Below are positions 18,395-27,889 of a DNA stretch of 64,000 bases, piece by piece. The stretch spans positions 248,001 to 312,000 of the forward strand of contig NZ_JABMCC010000101.1 in assembly GCF_013359905.1 (NCBI RefSeq), given 5' to 3'. The DNA comes from Paenibacillus taichungensis (GTDB lineage Bacteria; Bacillota; Bacilli; Paenibacillales; Paenibacillaceae). Positions within the stretch are counted from its first letter, which is position 1; every line of letters starts with the position of its first letter. Below the pieces are notes generated by a model. The model was not told where the DNA came from and did no database searches. It worked only from the letters and a program-made list of their open reading frames with translations. Position numbers and translations under genes: made by a program.

Positions 18395-18892
18395 TTATAG
18401 TTCCTTTACACCCATTTGGACACTTCGAATAGTCAAAAGTCCAGTTTCACAGTCCATTTCAATCGTTCGTCCGTAATTCCCACCGGTGTCTTCGGCAAGA
18501 AGTGGAATCCCAAGCTTTTCTAACCATTCACGACAAGAATCCGCATTCCTCGGTCCGATACGCATCGTATCCCCTGCTCCCGCGAAGGCAAACATCTGAG
18601 ACCCTCCAGCCATTTTGGACACAATACGTGAACGAGATGCACCGAGTTGTATCATTCTTTGTAACAATTCCGGCAATGCCGTATCCGCATATTTGGCTTT
18701 GTTCAAAGTTCCTTCACGAGCAATCTCTGAAGTGGGGAGCATGACATGCGCCATTCCGGCAAGCTTCAAATGCGGATCATACATTGTTAATCCTACACAA
18801 GAGCCCAAGCCAGTCGTACGGATTACGCCGGGAAGATGAGCAATGTTCAAATCCGCCATACCGACTTTAACGACGCTTTTGTCCTCAATCAT
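18395..18892 (-). CDS. cheD: Chemoreceptor glutamine deamidase CheD
   Basis: Deamidates glutamines on chemoreceptors and, in Bacillus-type systems, is bound by CheC to tune receptor activity. Catalytic Cys is C32 in GLGSCVGLTMYD and His H49 in GMAHVMLP, with Thr26/27 just before. SKMAGGSQMF and IGPRNADSCREWLE are further family blocks. 165 residues are standard. Its ATG (18892) overlaps the end of cheC by 8 nt, so the two partners are coupled. Confidence 0.96.
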   Translation of the reverse strand: MIEDKSVVKVGMADLNIAHLPGVIRTTGLGSCVGLTMYDPHLKLAGMAHVMLPTSEIAREGTLNKAKYADTALPELLQRMIQLGASRSRIVSKMAGGSQMFAFAGAGDTMRIGPRNADSCREWLEKLGIPLLAEDTGGNYGRTIEMDCETGLLTIRSVQMGVKEL

Positions 18893-19511
18893 GATCCAGT
18901 GGCACCCCTAGAGATTCAAATATCTTAGCAAAAGATGGCGGATCCGGAATCAGGAAAAATTGACCCTCTACCTGATCTTCGCCTTCAAAGAAAGAAGTGT
19001 CAATCAATAATGCATCGTCGCCCATTTCACCAAACTGCAACAAACCATAACTCAAAATGGCTCCTGCCATGTCAATAGCAAGTCCAGGAACAGTCGGATA
19101 CATAGATAGTTTCGTGAAATCTGCCAATGAAGAAAGGTATGAACCCGCCAAAATATTTCCGATTTCGGATAGAGCCGATTGTTCCATTTCCGTGAATGCA
19201 AGACCTTCCTTCAGATCAAAACCAGCAAGACGGTTCAACAGCATTTTGGCAGCCTCAGGTGCCATCATAAAGAACAGATTGCCTGGCGCTTCGCCTTCAA
19301 CACGAAGAAATACAGTAACAACAATACGTTCATCCCCGCCCACTTTTTCAGCAACTTCTTCAAAAGGAAGCATCTGCACTGTAGGTACACCCATGTCAAT
19401 CGGTCTATTAAGAAGCTGAGACAACGCCGTTGCGGCGTTGCCTGCTCCAATGTTACCGACCTCTTTGAGCACATCCATTTGGAATCCCTCAAATCGGTTG
19501 AACAGTTCCAC
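18885..19511 (-). CDS. cheC: CheY-P phosphatase CheC
   Basis: Removes phosphate from CheY and binds CheD in the Gram-positive adaptation loop. Both phosphatase-type helices with the E-x2-N pattern are present: DVLKEVGNIGAGNAATALSQ near the N terminus and MEQSALSEIGNILAGSYLSS around residue 110. The start is taken as GTG 19511: GAGGG lies 8 nt upstream and the cheW stop is 4 nt away, giving 208 residues as in B. subtilis (209). A longer frame to 19544 overlaps cheW and lacks support. Confidence 0.95.
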   Translation of the reverse strand: MELFNRFEGFQMDVLKEVGNIGAGNAATALSQLLNRPIDMGVPTVQMLPFEEVAEKVGGDERIVVTVFLRVEGEAPGNLFFMMAPEAAKMLLNRLAGFDLKEGLAFTEMEQSALSEIGNILAGSYLSSLADFTKLSMYPTVPGLAIDMAGAILSYGLLQFGEMGDDALLIDTSFFEGEDQVEGQFFLIPDPPSFAKIFESLGVPLDHD

Positions 19512-19515
19512 GGTG

Positions 19516-19977
19516 TTAGCCCTCAATACTTTCCAGCTGTACAACCTCGCTTTTATTTAATACTTCGTTCAGGTTAAGCATAATCAACAAGCGAGCATCC
19601 TCCAGCTTGGCTACACCACGCAGGTATCTTGCTTTAACTCCACCAACCACTTCAGGCGGACTATCAATTGCATCACGTTTGATGTCAATAACATCATTGG
19701 CAGAGTCAACGATAAAGCCAACTTGCATGTCGTCTACACCTACAATGACAATACGTGTTTGATCGGTATATTCTGTTTCCGGCAAAGAGAATCGACCACG
19801 CAGATCAATGACGGGAATAACAACACCGCGTAAGTTAATAACTCCTTTTACAAAAGAGAAGGTCTTAGGAACACGGGTAATAGGCATCATACGCTCTATC
19901 GTCTGAACCTTGTCTACCTCAATACCATACTCTTCGGATCCTAATTTAAAGACAATGACTTTCAACTCTTCTTCCAT
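19516..19977 (-). CDS. cheW: Chemotaxis coupling protein CheW
   Basis: Links CheA to the chemoreceptors at the cytoplasmic face of the receptor array. 153 residues with the CheW beta barrel: FKLGSEEYGIEVDKVQTIER, PKTFSFVKGVINLRGVVIPV, IDLRGRF and ARYLRGVAKLEDARLLIML. The NLRG motif is the usual receptor/CheA contact. ATG 19977 is preceded by GGGAGGTTTTTTAC. It lies between cheA and cheC, the expected order. Confidence 0.97.
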   Translation of the reverse strand: MEEELKVIVFKLGSEEYGIEVDKVQTIERMMPITRVPKTFSFVKGVINLRGVVIPVIDLRGRFSLPETEYTDQTRIVIVGVDDMQVGFIVDSANDVIDIKRDAIDSPPEVVGGVKARYLRGVAKLEDARLLIMLNLNEVLNKSEVVQLESIEG

Positions 19978-20019
19978 GTAAAAAACCTCCCTATTAAATG
20001 TAAGACTTATCTTGTGTGC

Positions 20020-22092
20020 TTATTTAATAAATGCATTAGGATCAAGAATCAGAGCTACTTGTCCGTCTCCCAGAATCGTTGCACCAGAGATTCCTTCAAT
20101 GGCAGGAAGATAAGTACCCATCGATTTAAGAACAATCTCACTCTGTCCAATAAATTCTTCAACGGCTACAGCTGCAAGACGTTCACCTTTGCGAATGACC
20201 ACGATTTCAGTTTCTTGTTCATCCGCGTCATTGAAATCAGGCACTCCAAAAACTTCGCTCAACGACAGGTACGGAATTAGAGACTCACGGAATGTGATCA
20301 TTTTATTACCATGAATGTTGCGAACCTGTTCACGCTGTACAATGGCTGTCTCCACAATGGAAGACAAAGGAACGGCATATTTCTCGGATCCCAGTCGAAC
20401 AAGCATCGCAGCGATAATGGACAGGGTCAATGGTAACTGAACAGAGAAGTTCGTCCCTTTACCCGGTGTCGAATGAATGGTTACATTACCACCAAGAGAA
20501 GTGATTTTGGATTTTACAACATCCAAGCCTACTCCACGGCCGGAGATATCCGAGATTTTATCAGCGGTACTGAAGCCTGGTGCAAACAGCAACTGGTTCA
20601 CTTCATCATCGCTCATCTTGGCACCTTGTTCTTCGGTAACAACTCCACGCTTGACTGCTGTTCTCAAAAGGTTGTCCCGGTAAATGCCTTTACCATCATC
20701 TTCGATCTCAATAAATACATGATTTCCGCTATGGAAGGCCCGAAGGTTAACTGTTCCCAATTCAGGTTTACCTGCTGCTACACGCTCTGCGATCGATTCA
20801 ACACCATGGTCAACTGCGTTACGCAGCAAATGTACCAACGGATCGCCGATCTCATCGATTACCGTCCGATCAAGTTCCGTTTCGGCACCCGTAATGACCA
20901 GATCGATTTTTTTGTCCAGTGTTTTAGCAAGGTCACGAATCATTCGCGGGAAACGGTTAAATACGGTATCTACAGGGACCATCCGCAACTTCAGTACAAT
21001 ATTTTGCAAATCTGTACTGACTCTGCTCAGATGAGCTACAGTATCCGATAAATCATTATTACCCGTCTCACTGGCCAACTGCTCCAGGCGTGAACGGTCA
21101 ATCAATAACTCGCTGAACAAATTCATCAGTACATCCAGACGTTCTATATCCACACGGATGGTACGTGAAGGTGCAGCAGCTTGTTTAGGTGCAGTTTTAG
21201 TGGCCGCCAGTTTCTTTGGTTCTTCTTTCGATGAAGAATCCGATTCCGGGGATGCATCTACTGGAGCAGGAACAGGTGCAGCTTCCACTTCAGCTGTTGC
21301 CGCTGCCTGATTGGTCATTTGCTGAAGAGTCTCTTGATCCAGCTGAATGACCTTGGCACTTTCAATTTCAGAGATGCTCATAATGCCTTTTTCAAGTTCC
21401 TGCGCCTCTTTGGTTGTTATGTAATACAACGAAAAACTGCGCTCAAACTTCTCTTGCTCAATATCCTGAACGGTTGGAAACGATTTAACAATTTCACCCG
21501 AGCGTTCTAACAGATCGAAGACCATATATGCACGTACGCCCTTCAGTTGGCTCTGCTCGCTGACAAGAACTTCAATATAGAGCACACGGTGACCTTCAGC
21601 TATGGACTGATCCAATACGGAGTACTGGAATTCGTCCAGTTCAACCGCACTTGGTGTTACTGTGCTTGATGATTGATTTACTTCGGCTACTGGAGCAGTA
21701 CCTCCCGTCCATTCACCACTCTCAATGGCTTGGAGAGAAGCTACGATGGAGGAGACATCTGCTTTCCCCTCTCCACCTCCGGTAATATCCTGAACCATAT
21801 TCTCCAAGGCATCCAAACTTTTGAACAGGGTATCAAAAATGAAATCCTGCATTTTCAACTTTTCGTTACGCACCAGATCCAGCACATTTTCCATTTTGTG
21901 CGTCAATGATGCCAAATCCTCAAACCCCATTGTAGCAGCCATACCCTTCAATGTATGAGCAGAGCGGAATATGACCTGAACAATTCCCAGATCCTCCGGA
22001 CTGCCTTCGAGTTGAAGCATATTTTCGTTAAGGGACTGCAGATGATCATTAGACTCATCAATAAACATAGATAAATATTGATTCATGTCCAT
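20020..22092 (-). CDS. cheA: Chemotaxis sensor histidine kinase CheA
   Basis: Cytoplasmic kinase that phosphorylates CheY and CheB. Hpt domain with phosphorylated H46 in RSAHTLKGMAATMGF; CheY/CheB-binding P2 region (about 160-250); a Pro/Ala-rich linker (about 265-315); dimerisation P3; ATPase with N box HLLRNAVDHGVES, G1 IEDDGKG and G2 ISGRGVGLDVV; and a C-terminal CheW-like domain ending in LDPNAFIK. 690 residues (B. subtilis 672). GGAGGAGGTG lies about 8 nt before ATG 22092. Confidence 0.98.
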   Translation of the reverse strand: MDMNQYLSMFIDESNDHLQSLNENMLQLEGSPEDLGIVQVIFRSAHTLKGMAATMGFEDLASLTHKMENVLDLVRNEKLKMQDFIFDTLFKSLDALENMVQDITGGGEGKADVSSIVASLQAIESGEWTGGTAPVAEVNQSSSTVTPSAVELDEFQYSVLDQSIAEGHRVLYIEVLVSEQSQLKGVRAYMVFDLLERSGEIVKSFPTVQDIEQEKFERSFSLYYITTKEAQELEKGIMSISEIESAKVIQLDQETLQQMTNQAAATAEVEAAPVPAPVDASPESDSSSKEEPKKLAATKTAPKQAAAPSRTIRVDIERLDVLMNLFSELLIDRSRLEQLASETGNNDLSDTVAHLSRVSTDLQNIVLKLRMVPVDTVFNRFPRMIRDLAKTLDKKIDLVITGAETELDRTVIDEIGDPLVHLLRNAVDHGVESIAERVAAGKPELGTVNLRAFHSGNHVFIEIEDDGKGIYRDNLLRTAVKRGVVTEEQGAKMSDDEVNQLLFAPGFSTADKISDISGRGVGLDVVKSKITSLGGNVTIHSTPGKGTNFSVQLPLTLSIIAAMLVRLGSEKYAVPLSSIVETAIVQREQVRNIHGNKMITFRESLIPYLSLSEVFGVPDFNDADEQETEIVVIRKGERLAAVAVEEFIGQSEIVLKSMGTYLPAIEGISGATILGDGQVALILDPNAFIK

Positions 22093-22124
22093 TGTGAGGC
22101 ACCTCCTCCATGAGTTTACTCCGT

Positions 22125-23561
22125 TTATTTCACAGCTTGAACAAGTTTAGGCGCAATCTCCTGCAAGGGTAGAAGATGACGCACGCATTGCAGCTCTACA
22201 GCAGAACGCGGCATACCATAAACAACACAAGTTTCTTCATTCTCTGCAAAGGTTGATGTGACACCCGCTTCATACAATTTTTTCATCATACGAGCACCAT
22301 CACTGCCCATCCCTGTCAGCAAAACCAAATGTCGTTGCAATGACGTGTACGGCAGCAGCGACTCAAACATCGTATCTACTGAGGGCCGGTGTCCATTGAC
22401 TGGTTCTTCCTCTGTCAGCTTTATGGTGAACCTTCCATCAGCAGTTTTGTTGACTTTGACATGGAAGCCGCCAGGAGCAATATAGGCCGTTCCTTTTCGT
22501 AAAACCATGCCTTCCTCAGCTTCGACCACATGCAGTTCACTGAACGTATTCAATCGCTGGGCAAGGGATCGAGTAAAGTTAGGGGGCATATGCTGTACAA
22601 TAATGACTGGAGCAGGTAAATCACCTGGCAGTTGCTCCAGCAAAGTCTTGAGGGCTCTCGGTCCACCAGTTGAACAACCAATAGCCACAAGTTTGTTGAA
22701 TGATCCTTCCGGCCCTGCTCCCTTATGAGAAGGAATTACCTTCGAAATATCTTTGGATGGATCAGCTGAAGCTGCAGCAGTTTCCTGTTCTGCCAATCGA
22801 GATATATTGGACAAACGTTTTTCCTTAGGAGATTGCGTTGGCTTGTTTAGCTTTGCTAATTTGTCATTGCTGGCATCCGAAGCTCGATTTGAATCTCGCA
22901 AAGGCTCCTGCTTTTTGTCCAGGCGTCCCGTATTCTGCTTCGTCAGTGGAATAATGGGATGCTTTGGTTTTGCTCGTAAGGATTCAGTTTGTCCGCTACC
23001 TAGACGTGTTCCTGGCTGAGCAGGTTCTATCGTTTTCTTCAAAAGACCTTTACGATCTGGTAAAGAAGGATCAACCTGAACTCGCTGAGACTGTTGCAGC
23101 AGTTTGCTCTGTGCTTCATCCCGTTTCTTCATGGATGCTTCACGATCGGCTTTTCGCTTGATTTCATCCATAGCTGCTCGCATCCGCTCAACCAGTGCTT
23201 TACCGACTTGGGCAATATCCTGATCATGCACAATCGATGGCTTACGAATGAAGTCAAACGCACCGGCCTCAAGCGCCATGATGGTCTCTTTCATACCTTG
23301 TTCATTGATACCTGAAAGCATAATCACCGGGACGAAAGATTGCTTCATGATCGATTTTAATGCGTCCAACCCATTCATTTCAGGCATCTCAACGTCCATT
23401 GTGATGACATCGGGCTTCAAATCTTTTGCTTTTTGAATAGCTTCCTTACCATTTGACGCTGTTGCCGTAACCTTAAACTCCGAATCTGCTTCAATTAAAT
23501 CTGAAACAATTTTACGCATAAAAGCGGAATCATCGACAACCAATACTTGATACACCGCCAT
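22125..23561 (-). CDS. cheB: Chemotaxis response regulator and methylesterase CheB, long linker
   Basis: Demethylates and deamidates chemoreceptors after phosphorylation by CheA. The receiver domain has D10/D11, phospho-acceptor D56 in VITMDVEMPEMNG. The methylesterase carries the triad Ser in AIGCSTGGPRA (near 292), His in IVQHMPPNFTR (near 320) and Asp in GMGSDGARMM (near 415). At 478 residues it is about 120 longer than B. subtilis CheB (357); the excess is a Lys/Ser/Gln/Pro-rich linker at about 135-285. The linker has no recognised domain and is probably disordered. Otherwise normal. Confidence 0.97.
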   Translation of the reverse strand: MAVYQVLVVDDSAFMRKIVSDLIEADSEFKVTATASNGKEAIQKAKDLKPDVITMDVEMPEMNGLDALKSIMKQSFVPVIMLSGINEQGMKETIMALEAGAFDFIRKPSIVHDQDIAQVGKALVERMRAAMDEIKRKADREASMKKRDEAQSKLLQQSQRVQVDPSLPDRKGLLKKTIEPAQPGTRLGSGQTESLRAKPKHPIIPLTKQNTGRLDKKQEPLRDSNRASDASNDKLAKLNKPTQSPKEKRLSNISRLAEQETAAASADPSKDISKVIPSHKGAGPEGSFNKLVAIGCSTGGPRALKTLLEQLPGDLPAPVIIVQHMPPNFTRSLAQRLNTFSELHVVEAEEGMVLRKGTAYIAPGGFHVKVNKTADGRFTIKLTEEEPVNGHRPSVDTMFESLLPYTSLQRHLVLLTGMGSDGARMMKKLYEAGVTSTFAENEETCVVYGMPRSAVELQCVRHLLPLQEIAPKLVQAVK

Positions 23562-23594
23562 GTTGTTTCCACCCCTGTTTCCTTTATTCAGAAA

Positions 23595-24482
23595 TCATGT
23601 TGTCCGCTTTAGCCACTTTTTCATAAATCCTTTGATTCCTGTCAAGGTTTCGGATCCCGGAGCAGCAGGTGCAGCTAAATAGTGATGTGCGAGTTTCAAT
23701 ATATCCCTGGAAGCTTTTGCATTCGGATATGCCAGACTGTATGGCACTTGCCTTTTAACTGCCTTTACAACCTGGGCATCTTCGGAAATATATCCAAGCA
23801 GGGGGATATCGATCTGTAAAAATCTCTTAGCCACTCCAGCTATTTTATCCGCCACCCTTTCCGCCTCTTGCTGGTCTTCAACCCGGTTAACGATCATCCG
23901 AAAGGGTGTGGCATTTTCCTGGCCATGCATAACTTTAACTAAAGCGTAAGCATCGGTTATTGAAGTTGGTTCAGGTGTGGTGATGATCAGGCATTCATCG
24001 GCTGCACCGATAAATTTCATGTTTTCTCTGGAAAGTCCTGCCCCAGTATCAAAAATGACATAGTCCATCTCCTGTGCAATTTCTTCAACTTGTCCAGCAA
24101 AAAACTCCAGATCTCGATCTGACAATGAGAACAATTCTTTCATCCCCGAACCTCCGGCGATATAAGGCAACCCGCTTGCACCAAGCTGTATGATTTCCTG
24201 TATGGATTTCTGTCGGTATAACAGATGGTACAGATTATAGGGAGATGAGGTTCCCATTAGGACATCGATATTAGCCATCCCTATATCTGCATCAAACACC
24301 AATACCTTCTGCCCCATTGCCTGTAAGCTCAGTGCAAAATTAAGTGTGAAGTTGGATTTACCAACCCCTCCTTTTCCACTGGCAACGGTTATGATTTTGG
24401 AGGAGCGTGAATCACGACCTCTTCCCTCCACTCCGTTAGGCATGGAGACCATACTTCTGAGTGAGGCTGCCTGGTCCTTCAT
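23595..24482 (-). CDS. flhG: MinD-like ATPase FlhG (YlxH), flagellar number regulator
   Basis: Controls flagellar number and placement with FlhF. The Walker A is VASGKGGVGKSNFTLNFALS, followed by DADIGMANID (Walker A') and VIFDTGAGLS (Walker B). The N terminus carries D3-Q-A-A-S-L-R9, the DQAxxLR motif that stimulates FlhF GTPase in characterised systems. C terminus (FMKKWLKRT) is a short basic amphipathic helix expected to bind membrane. 295 residues. Its start overlaps the flhF stop by 4 nt, so the pair is coupled. Confidence 0.95.
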   Translation of the reverse strand: MKDQAASLRSMVSMPNGVEGRGRDSRSSKIITVASGKGGVGKSNFTLNFALSLQAMGQKVLVFDADIGMANIDVLMGTSSPYNLYHLLYRQKSIQEIIQLGASGLPYIAGGSGMKELFSLSDRDLEFFAGQVEEIAQEMDYVIFDTGAGLSRENMKFIGAADECLIITTPEPTSITDAYALVKVMHGQENATPFRMIVNRVEDQQEAERVADKIAGVAKRFLQIDIPLLGYISEDAQVVKAVKRQVPYSLAYPNAKASRDILKLAHHYLAAPAAPGSETLTGIKGFMKKWLKRTT

Positions 24483-25834
24483 CGTACAAGCTCTCCTAAC
24501 AATTGTTTGGTCAGAGAATCCGCATCAGGTTTAAGTAAATCATCAGGCACATTTTGTCCGTTCGCCACATAAGCAAGTTTAAGTGGAAAACGATGCAGTA
24601 GGTTAAACATAGGGCCGCAGCTTCCGGTCTCATCCATCTTCGTAAAAATAACCTTATCCAGCCCATATTTACTGAAATGCTCGGTTATTTGCACCATATC
24701 GGAACTTTTGGAAGTCATGCTCAAAACCAAAAAAGTTTCACTATTTTCCACAGGTGCGAGTAAACTTTGCAGTTCTGAAACAAGCAGCTCATTTCTGTAG
24801 TTTCTTCCGGCTGTATCCATGAAGATCAGATCACATTCCTCAAGACGGGAGATCGCACGTTGTGTATCACCTGGGGATTGTACGACCTCAAGCGGGACAT
24901 TTAAAATGGATGCGTACGTTCTAAGTTGTTCTACAGCTGAGATACGATAGGTATCGGAAGTGATGAACCCTACCTTTCGCTGTTTGTTAAACATCTGTTC
25001 AGCAGCCAGCTTGGCAATGGTCGTTGTTTTACCAACGCCAGTTGGCCCAGCTACATACACAATGCGTGTGGTTGGCAAAATGCCCACGTCGATACGTTTC
25101 TCCAAAAAATGTGATATTTCCAATTGCACTGCTTGAACAGCTTCTACTTCATCTAATTCTTTTTCAGAGAGATTTGTCTGAACAACCTCAAACCAAGATT
25201 CCCATACTTCTGGCCAAATGTCTTGCTCCATCAACCTTTCTCGAAGGGCATGAAACTCCTCAGATAACGGATCTGCCGTTGCTCCTTGCTTAGACAACTT
25301 GGTCATCATCAGTTTGAGCTCCTGTAATTCAGACATTAGTTGGCCCTGCTGCAGATCGTTCGCCTGCTCCTGCTGCCCACTGGCTGATGTTAAACCCGAA
25401 AAATCCGCCCCTTGCGGTCGCGGTTTATGCTCGATACTCAAAGAAGATCTGCCATTGCTCATGTCTGAACCGAGTTTACTCGATTCAGACACAGCTGTGG
25501 CATCCGAAGTTTTCTCTTGCACATTTTTTTCAGCGATACTCGCAGCTGATTCGTCAGAAGCAACGACAAACGAACGAGCCGTTTGTCGATATGCTTCAGG
25601 TACAAATGAGCGAGGTACGGGTGAAAATTGATTTTGAACTTGATTTGTAGTCTGTTTTTTTTCTTCCTTATCTACAGCAGCTACAACTTCGATCCTTTTC
25701 TTACGGAACATCCCCAGCACCCCCCCCACCTTAATTTCCTTGGTGGACAGGATGACGGCATCACTTCCCAGGTCTTTGCGAATTTGAAGCATAGCTTCGG
25801 GCATGGTTTCAACGACGTATTGTTTTACTCTCAT
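24479..25834 (-). CDS. flhF: SRP-type GTPase FlhF
   Basis: Marks flagellar assembly sites at the membrane. N-terminal B domain (MRVKQYVVETMPEAMLQIRK), a long variable Gln/Ser-rich linker (about 85-175), then the NG domain with G1 [18 protein letters not shown] (near 257), LIFMDTAGRNYRNE (G3) and FTKMDETGSCG (G4). 451 residues (B. subtilis 366); the extra length is in the linker. Start overlaps the flhA stop by 4 nt. Confidence 0.96.
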   Translation of the reverse strand: MRVKQYVVETMPEAMLQIRKDLGSDAVILSTKEIKVGGVLGMFRKKRIEVVAAVDKEEKKQTTNQVQNQFSPVPRSFVPEAYRQTARSFVVASDESAASIAEKNVQEKTSDATAVSESSKLGSDMSNGRSSLSIEHKPRPQGADFSGLTSASGQQEQANDLQQGQLMSELQELKLMMTKLSKQGATADPLSEEFHALRERLMEQDIWPEVWESWFEVVQTNLSEKELDEVEAVQAVQLEISHFLEKRIDVGILPTTRIVYVAGPTGVGKTTTIAKLAAEQMFNKQRKVGFITSDTYRISAVEQLRTYASILNVPLEVVQSPGDTQRAISRLEECDLIFMDTAGRNYRNELLVSELQSLLAPVENSETFLVLSMTSKSSDMVQITEHFSKYGLDKVIFTKMDETGSCGPMFNLLHRFPLKLAYVANGQNVPDDLLKPDADSLTKQLLGELVR

Positions 25835-27864
25835 AAGTTCACCACCCCGACACTTTGAATTTCAACATTCGGCTCCAACTCACTATAGGAAAGCACTGGT
25901 ATATCCTGCATGGTACGCTCAATCACCTGACGCAGATACATACGAATGGTTGGAGAAGTTAATACAACAGGCTGCTGGCCCGACTGGATCAATCGATTGA
26001 CTTGTTCAGTCAACTTTTGATATACACTTTGTGTTGAAGCCGGATCCAGTGCAAGATAACTGCCTTGATCGGATTGCTGTACACTCTCGGCAATTTTCTT
26101 CTCCAGACCAGGTCCAACAGTGATAACTCTAAGCGTCTCTCCTTTTTGGGAGAATTGCTGGGTAATCTGACGAGAAAGGGATTGTCTCACATATTCTGTC
26201 AGTACATCCGGGTCTTTGGTGTACGTTCCGTAGTCCGCCAGTGTCTCGAAGATTGTAACCATATCACGAATGGAAACTTTCTCTCGCAACAACTTGGCGA
26301 GCACTTTCTGTACATCTCCGATGGACAGGACGGATGGGATGAGTTCATCCACCAGCGCAGCATAATTCTCTCTGAGATTATCCACGAGTGCTTTCGTTTC
26401 TTGTCTGCCAAGTAACTCATGCGCATGCTTCTTAATCAATTCAGTCAGATGTGTAGCTACAACTGAAGGAGGATCTACAACCGTATATCCTGCAAGTTCA
26501 GCTCTGTCTTTGGTTACTTCGTCAATCCATAATGCTGGAAGACCAAAAGCTGGCTCTGTCGTTTCGATCCCTGTAACAGATTCTTCTTCATAACCCGGAC
26601 TCATGGCCAGATAATGATTCAACAACAGTTCTCCGCCGCCAACAACATTACCCTTAATTTTGATGACATATTCATTCGGTCTTAATTGGATATTATCCCG
26701 AATCCGGATAACCGGAACGACTAACCCCAGTTCAAGAGCACACTGTCTACGAATCATAATGATCCGATCCAATAAGTCTCCACCCTGCTGATTGTCAGCC
26801 AGAGGAATCAAACCGTAACCAAACTCAAACTCAATTGGGTCAACCTGAAGAAGGTTGATTACACTCTCCGGACTTCTAACTTCTTCAATCTGCTGCTCCT
26901 CTTCCATTTGCTCCTCTGCCTCTTGCTTCTGATTGAGATTATTCTGCATCCTCCATCCGGCAAAAGCCAGCAAACCTGCGAGCGGCAACGTTGTAATAAT
27001 ATGAATCGGTGTGAAAAAACCGAGCATTGCTATTACAAAAGCTACAATATAAAGGAGCGTCGGGTATGTAAACAATTGCCCCGTAATGTCATCGGCCAAA
27101 TTCCCCTCCGATGATGCTCTTGTTACAATAAGACCTGCTGCTGTAGATATCAGAAGTGCTGGAATCTGGCTCACAAGGCCATCCCCAATAGTTAATACGG
27201 AATAGGTGGACAACGCATCGGCAAAAGCAAGACCATGTACTGTCATCCCGATGATAAATCCACCAATGAGATTGATTAGGAGAATAATAATACTTGCAAT
27301 GGCGTCCCCTTTTACAAATTTACTTGCTCCATCCATGGCCCCGTAGAAATCAGCTTCACGTTCAATTTTGGAACGACGTTCACGTGCTTGCTGCTCGTTG
27401 ATCAAACCGGCATTCAAATCTGCGTCGATACTCATCTGTTTACCAGGCATCGCATCGAGGGTAAATCGTGCTGCTACTTCAGCTACACGCTCCGATCCCT
27501 TCGTAATAACGATAAATTGAACAACGACGAGAATCAGAAACACAATGAATCCAATTGCAATCTGTCCACCAGCTATCCAGCTACCAAAGGTAGCAACTAC
27601 CGAACCAGCGTCTCCTTCTCCCAGAATCAGCTTCGTTGTCGATATGTTGAGTGCTAATCGAAACAACGTCGTGATCAGCAATAATGCAGGAAAGATGGAA
27701 AATTGTAGCGCTTCTTTGCTGTTCATTGCAACAAGCAGTATCATCAGTGCAAGTGAGATATTGATGACAAGCAACATGTCCAACAACCAGGTTGGGATCG
27801 GGAGAATCATCATCAACACGATGCCGATGATACCCGCAAGGACAGCTATATCTTTTGTTTTCAA
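25831..27864 (-). CDS. flhA: Flagellar export gate protein FlhA
   Basis: Forms the nonameric ring of the type III export gate and uses the proton motive force. Eight N-terminal membrane helices up to about residue 310, the FHIPEP signature region with DAMPGKQMSIDADLNAGLIN (about 143-162) and a large cytoplasmic C-terminal domain that docks chaperone-substrate complexes. 677 residues match the Bacillus protein. It begins 25 nt after flhB. Confidence 0.98.
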   Translation of the reverse strand: MKTKDIAVLAGIIGIVLMMILPIPTWLLDMLLVINISLALMILLVAMNSKEALQFSIFPALLLITTLFRLALNISTTKLILGEGDAGSVVATFGSWIAGGQIAIGFIVFLILVVVQFIVITKGSERVAEVAARFTLDAMPGKQMSIDADLNAGLINEQQARERRSKIEREADFYGAMDGASKFVKGDAIASIIILLINLIGGFIIGMTVHGLAFADALSTYSVLTIGDGLVSQIPALLISTAAGLIVTRASSEGNLADDITGQLFTYPTLLYIVAFVIAMLGFFTPIHIITTLPLAGLLAFAGWRMQNNLNQKQEAEEQMEEEQQIEEVRSPESVINLLQVDPIEFEFGYGLIPLADNQQGGDLLDRIIMIRRQCALELGLVVPVIRIRDNIQLRPNEYVIKIKGNVVGGGELLLNHYLAMSPGYEEESVTGIETTEPAFGLPALWIDEVTKDRAELAGYTVVDPPSVVATHLTELIKKHAHELLGRQETKALVDNLRENYAALVDELIPSVLSIGDVQKVLAKLLREKVSIRDMVTIFETLADYGTYTKDPDVLTEYVRQSLSRQITQQFSQKGETLRVITVGPGLEKKIAESVQQSDQGSYLALDPASTQSVYQKLTEQVNRLIQSGQQPVVLTSPTIRMYLRQVIERTMQDIPVLSYSELEPNVEIQSVGVVNL

Positions 27865-27889
27865 TGAATGTACGGCCTCCGATCCCCTG

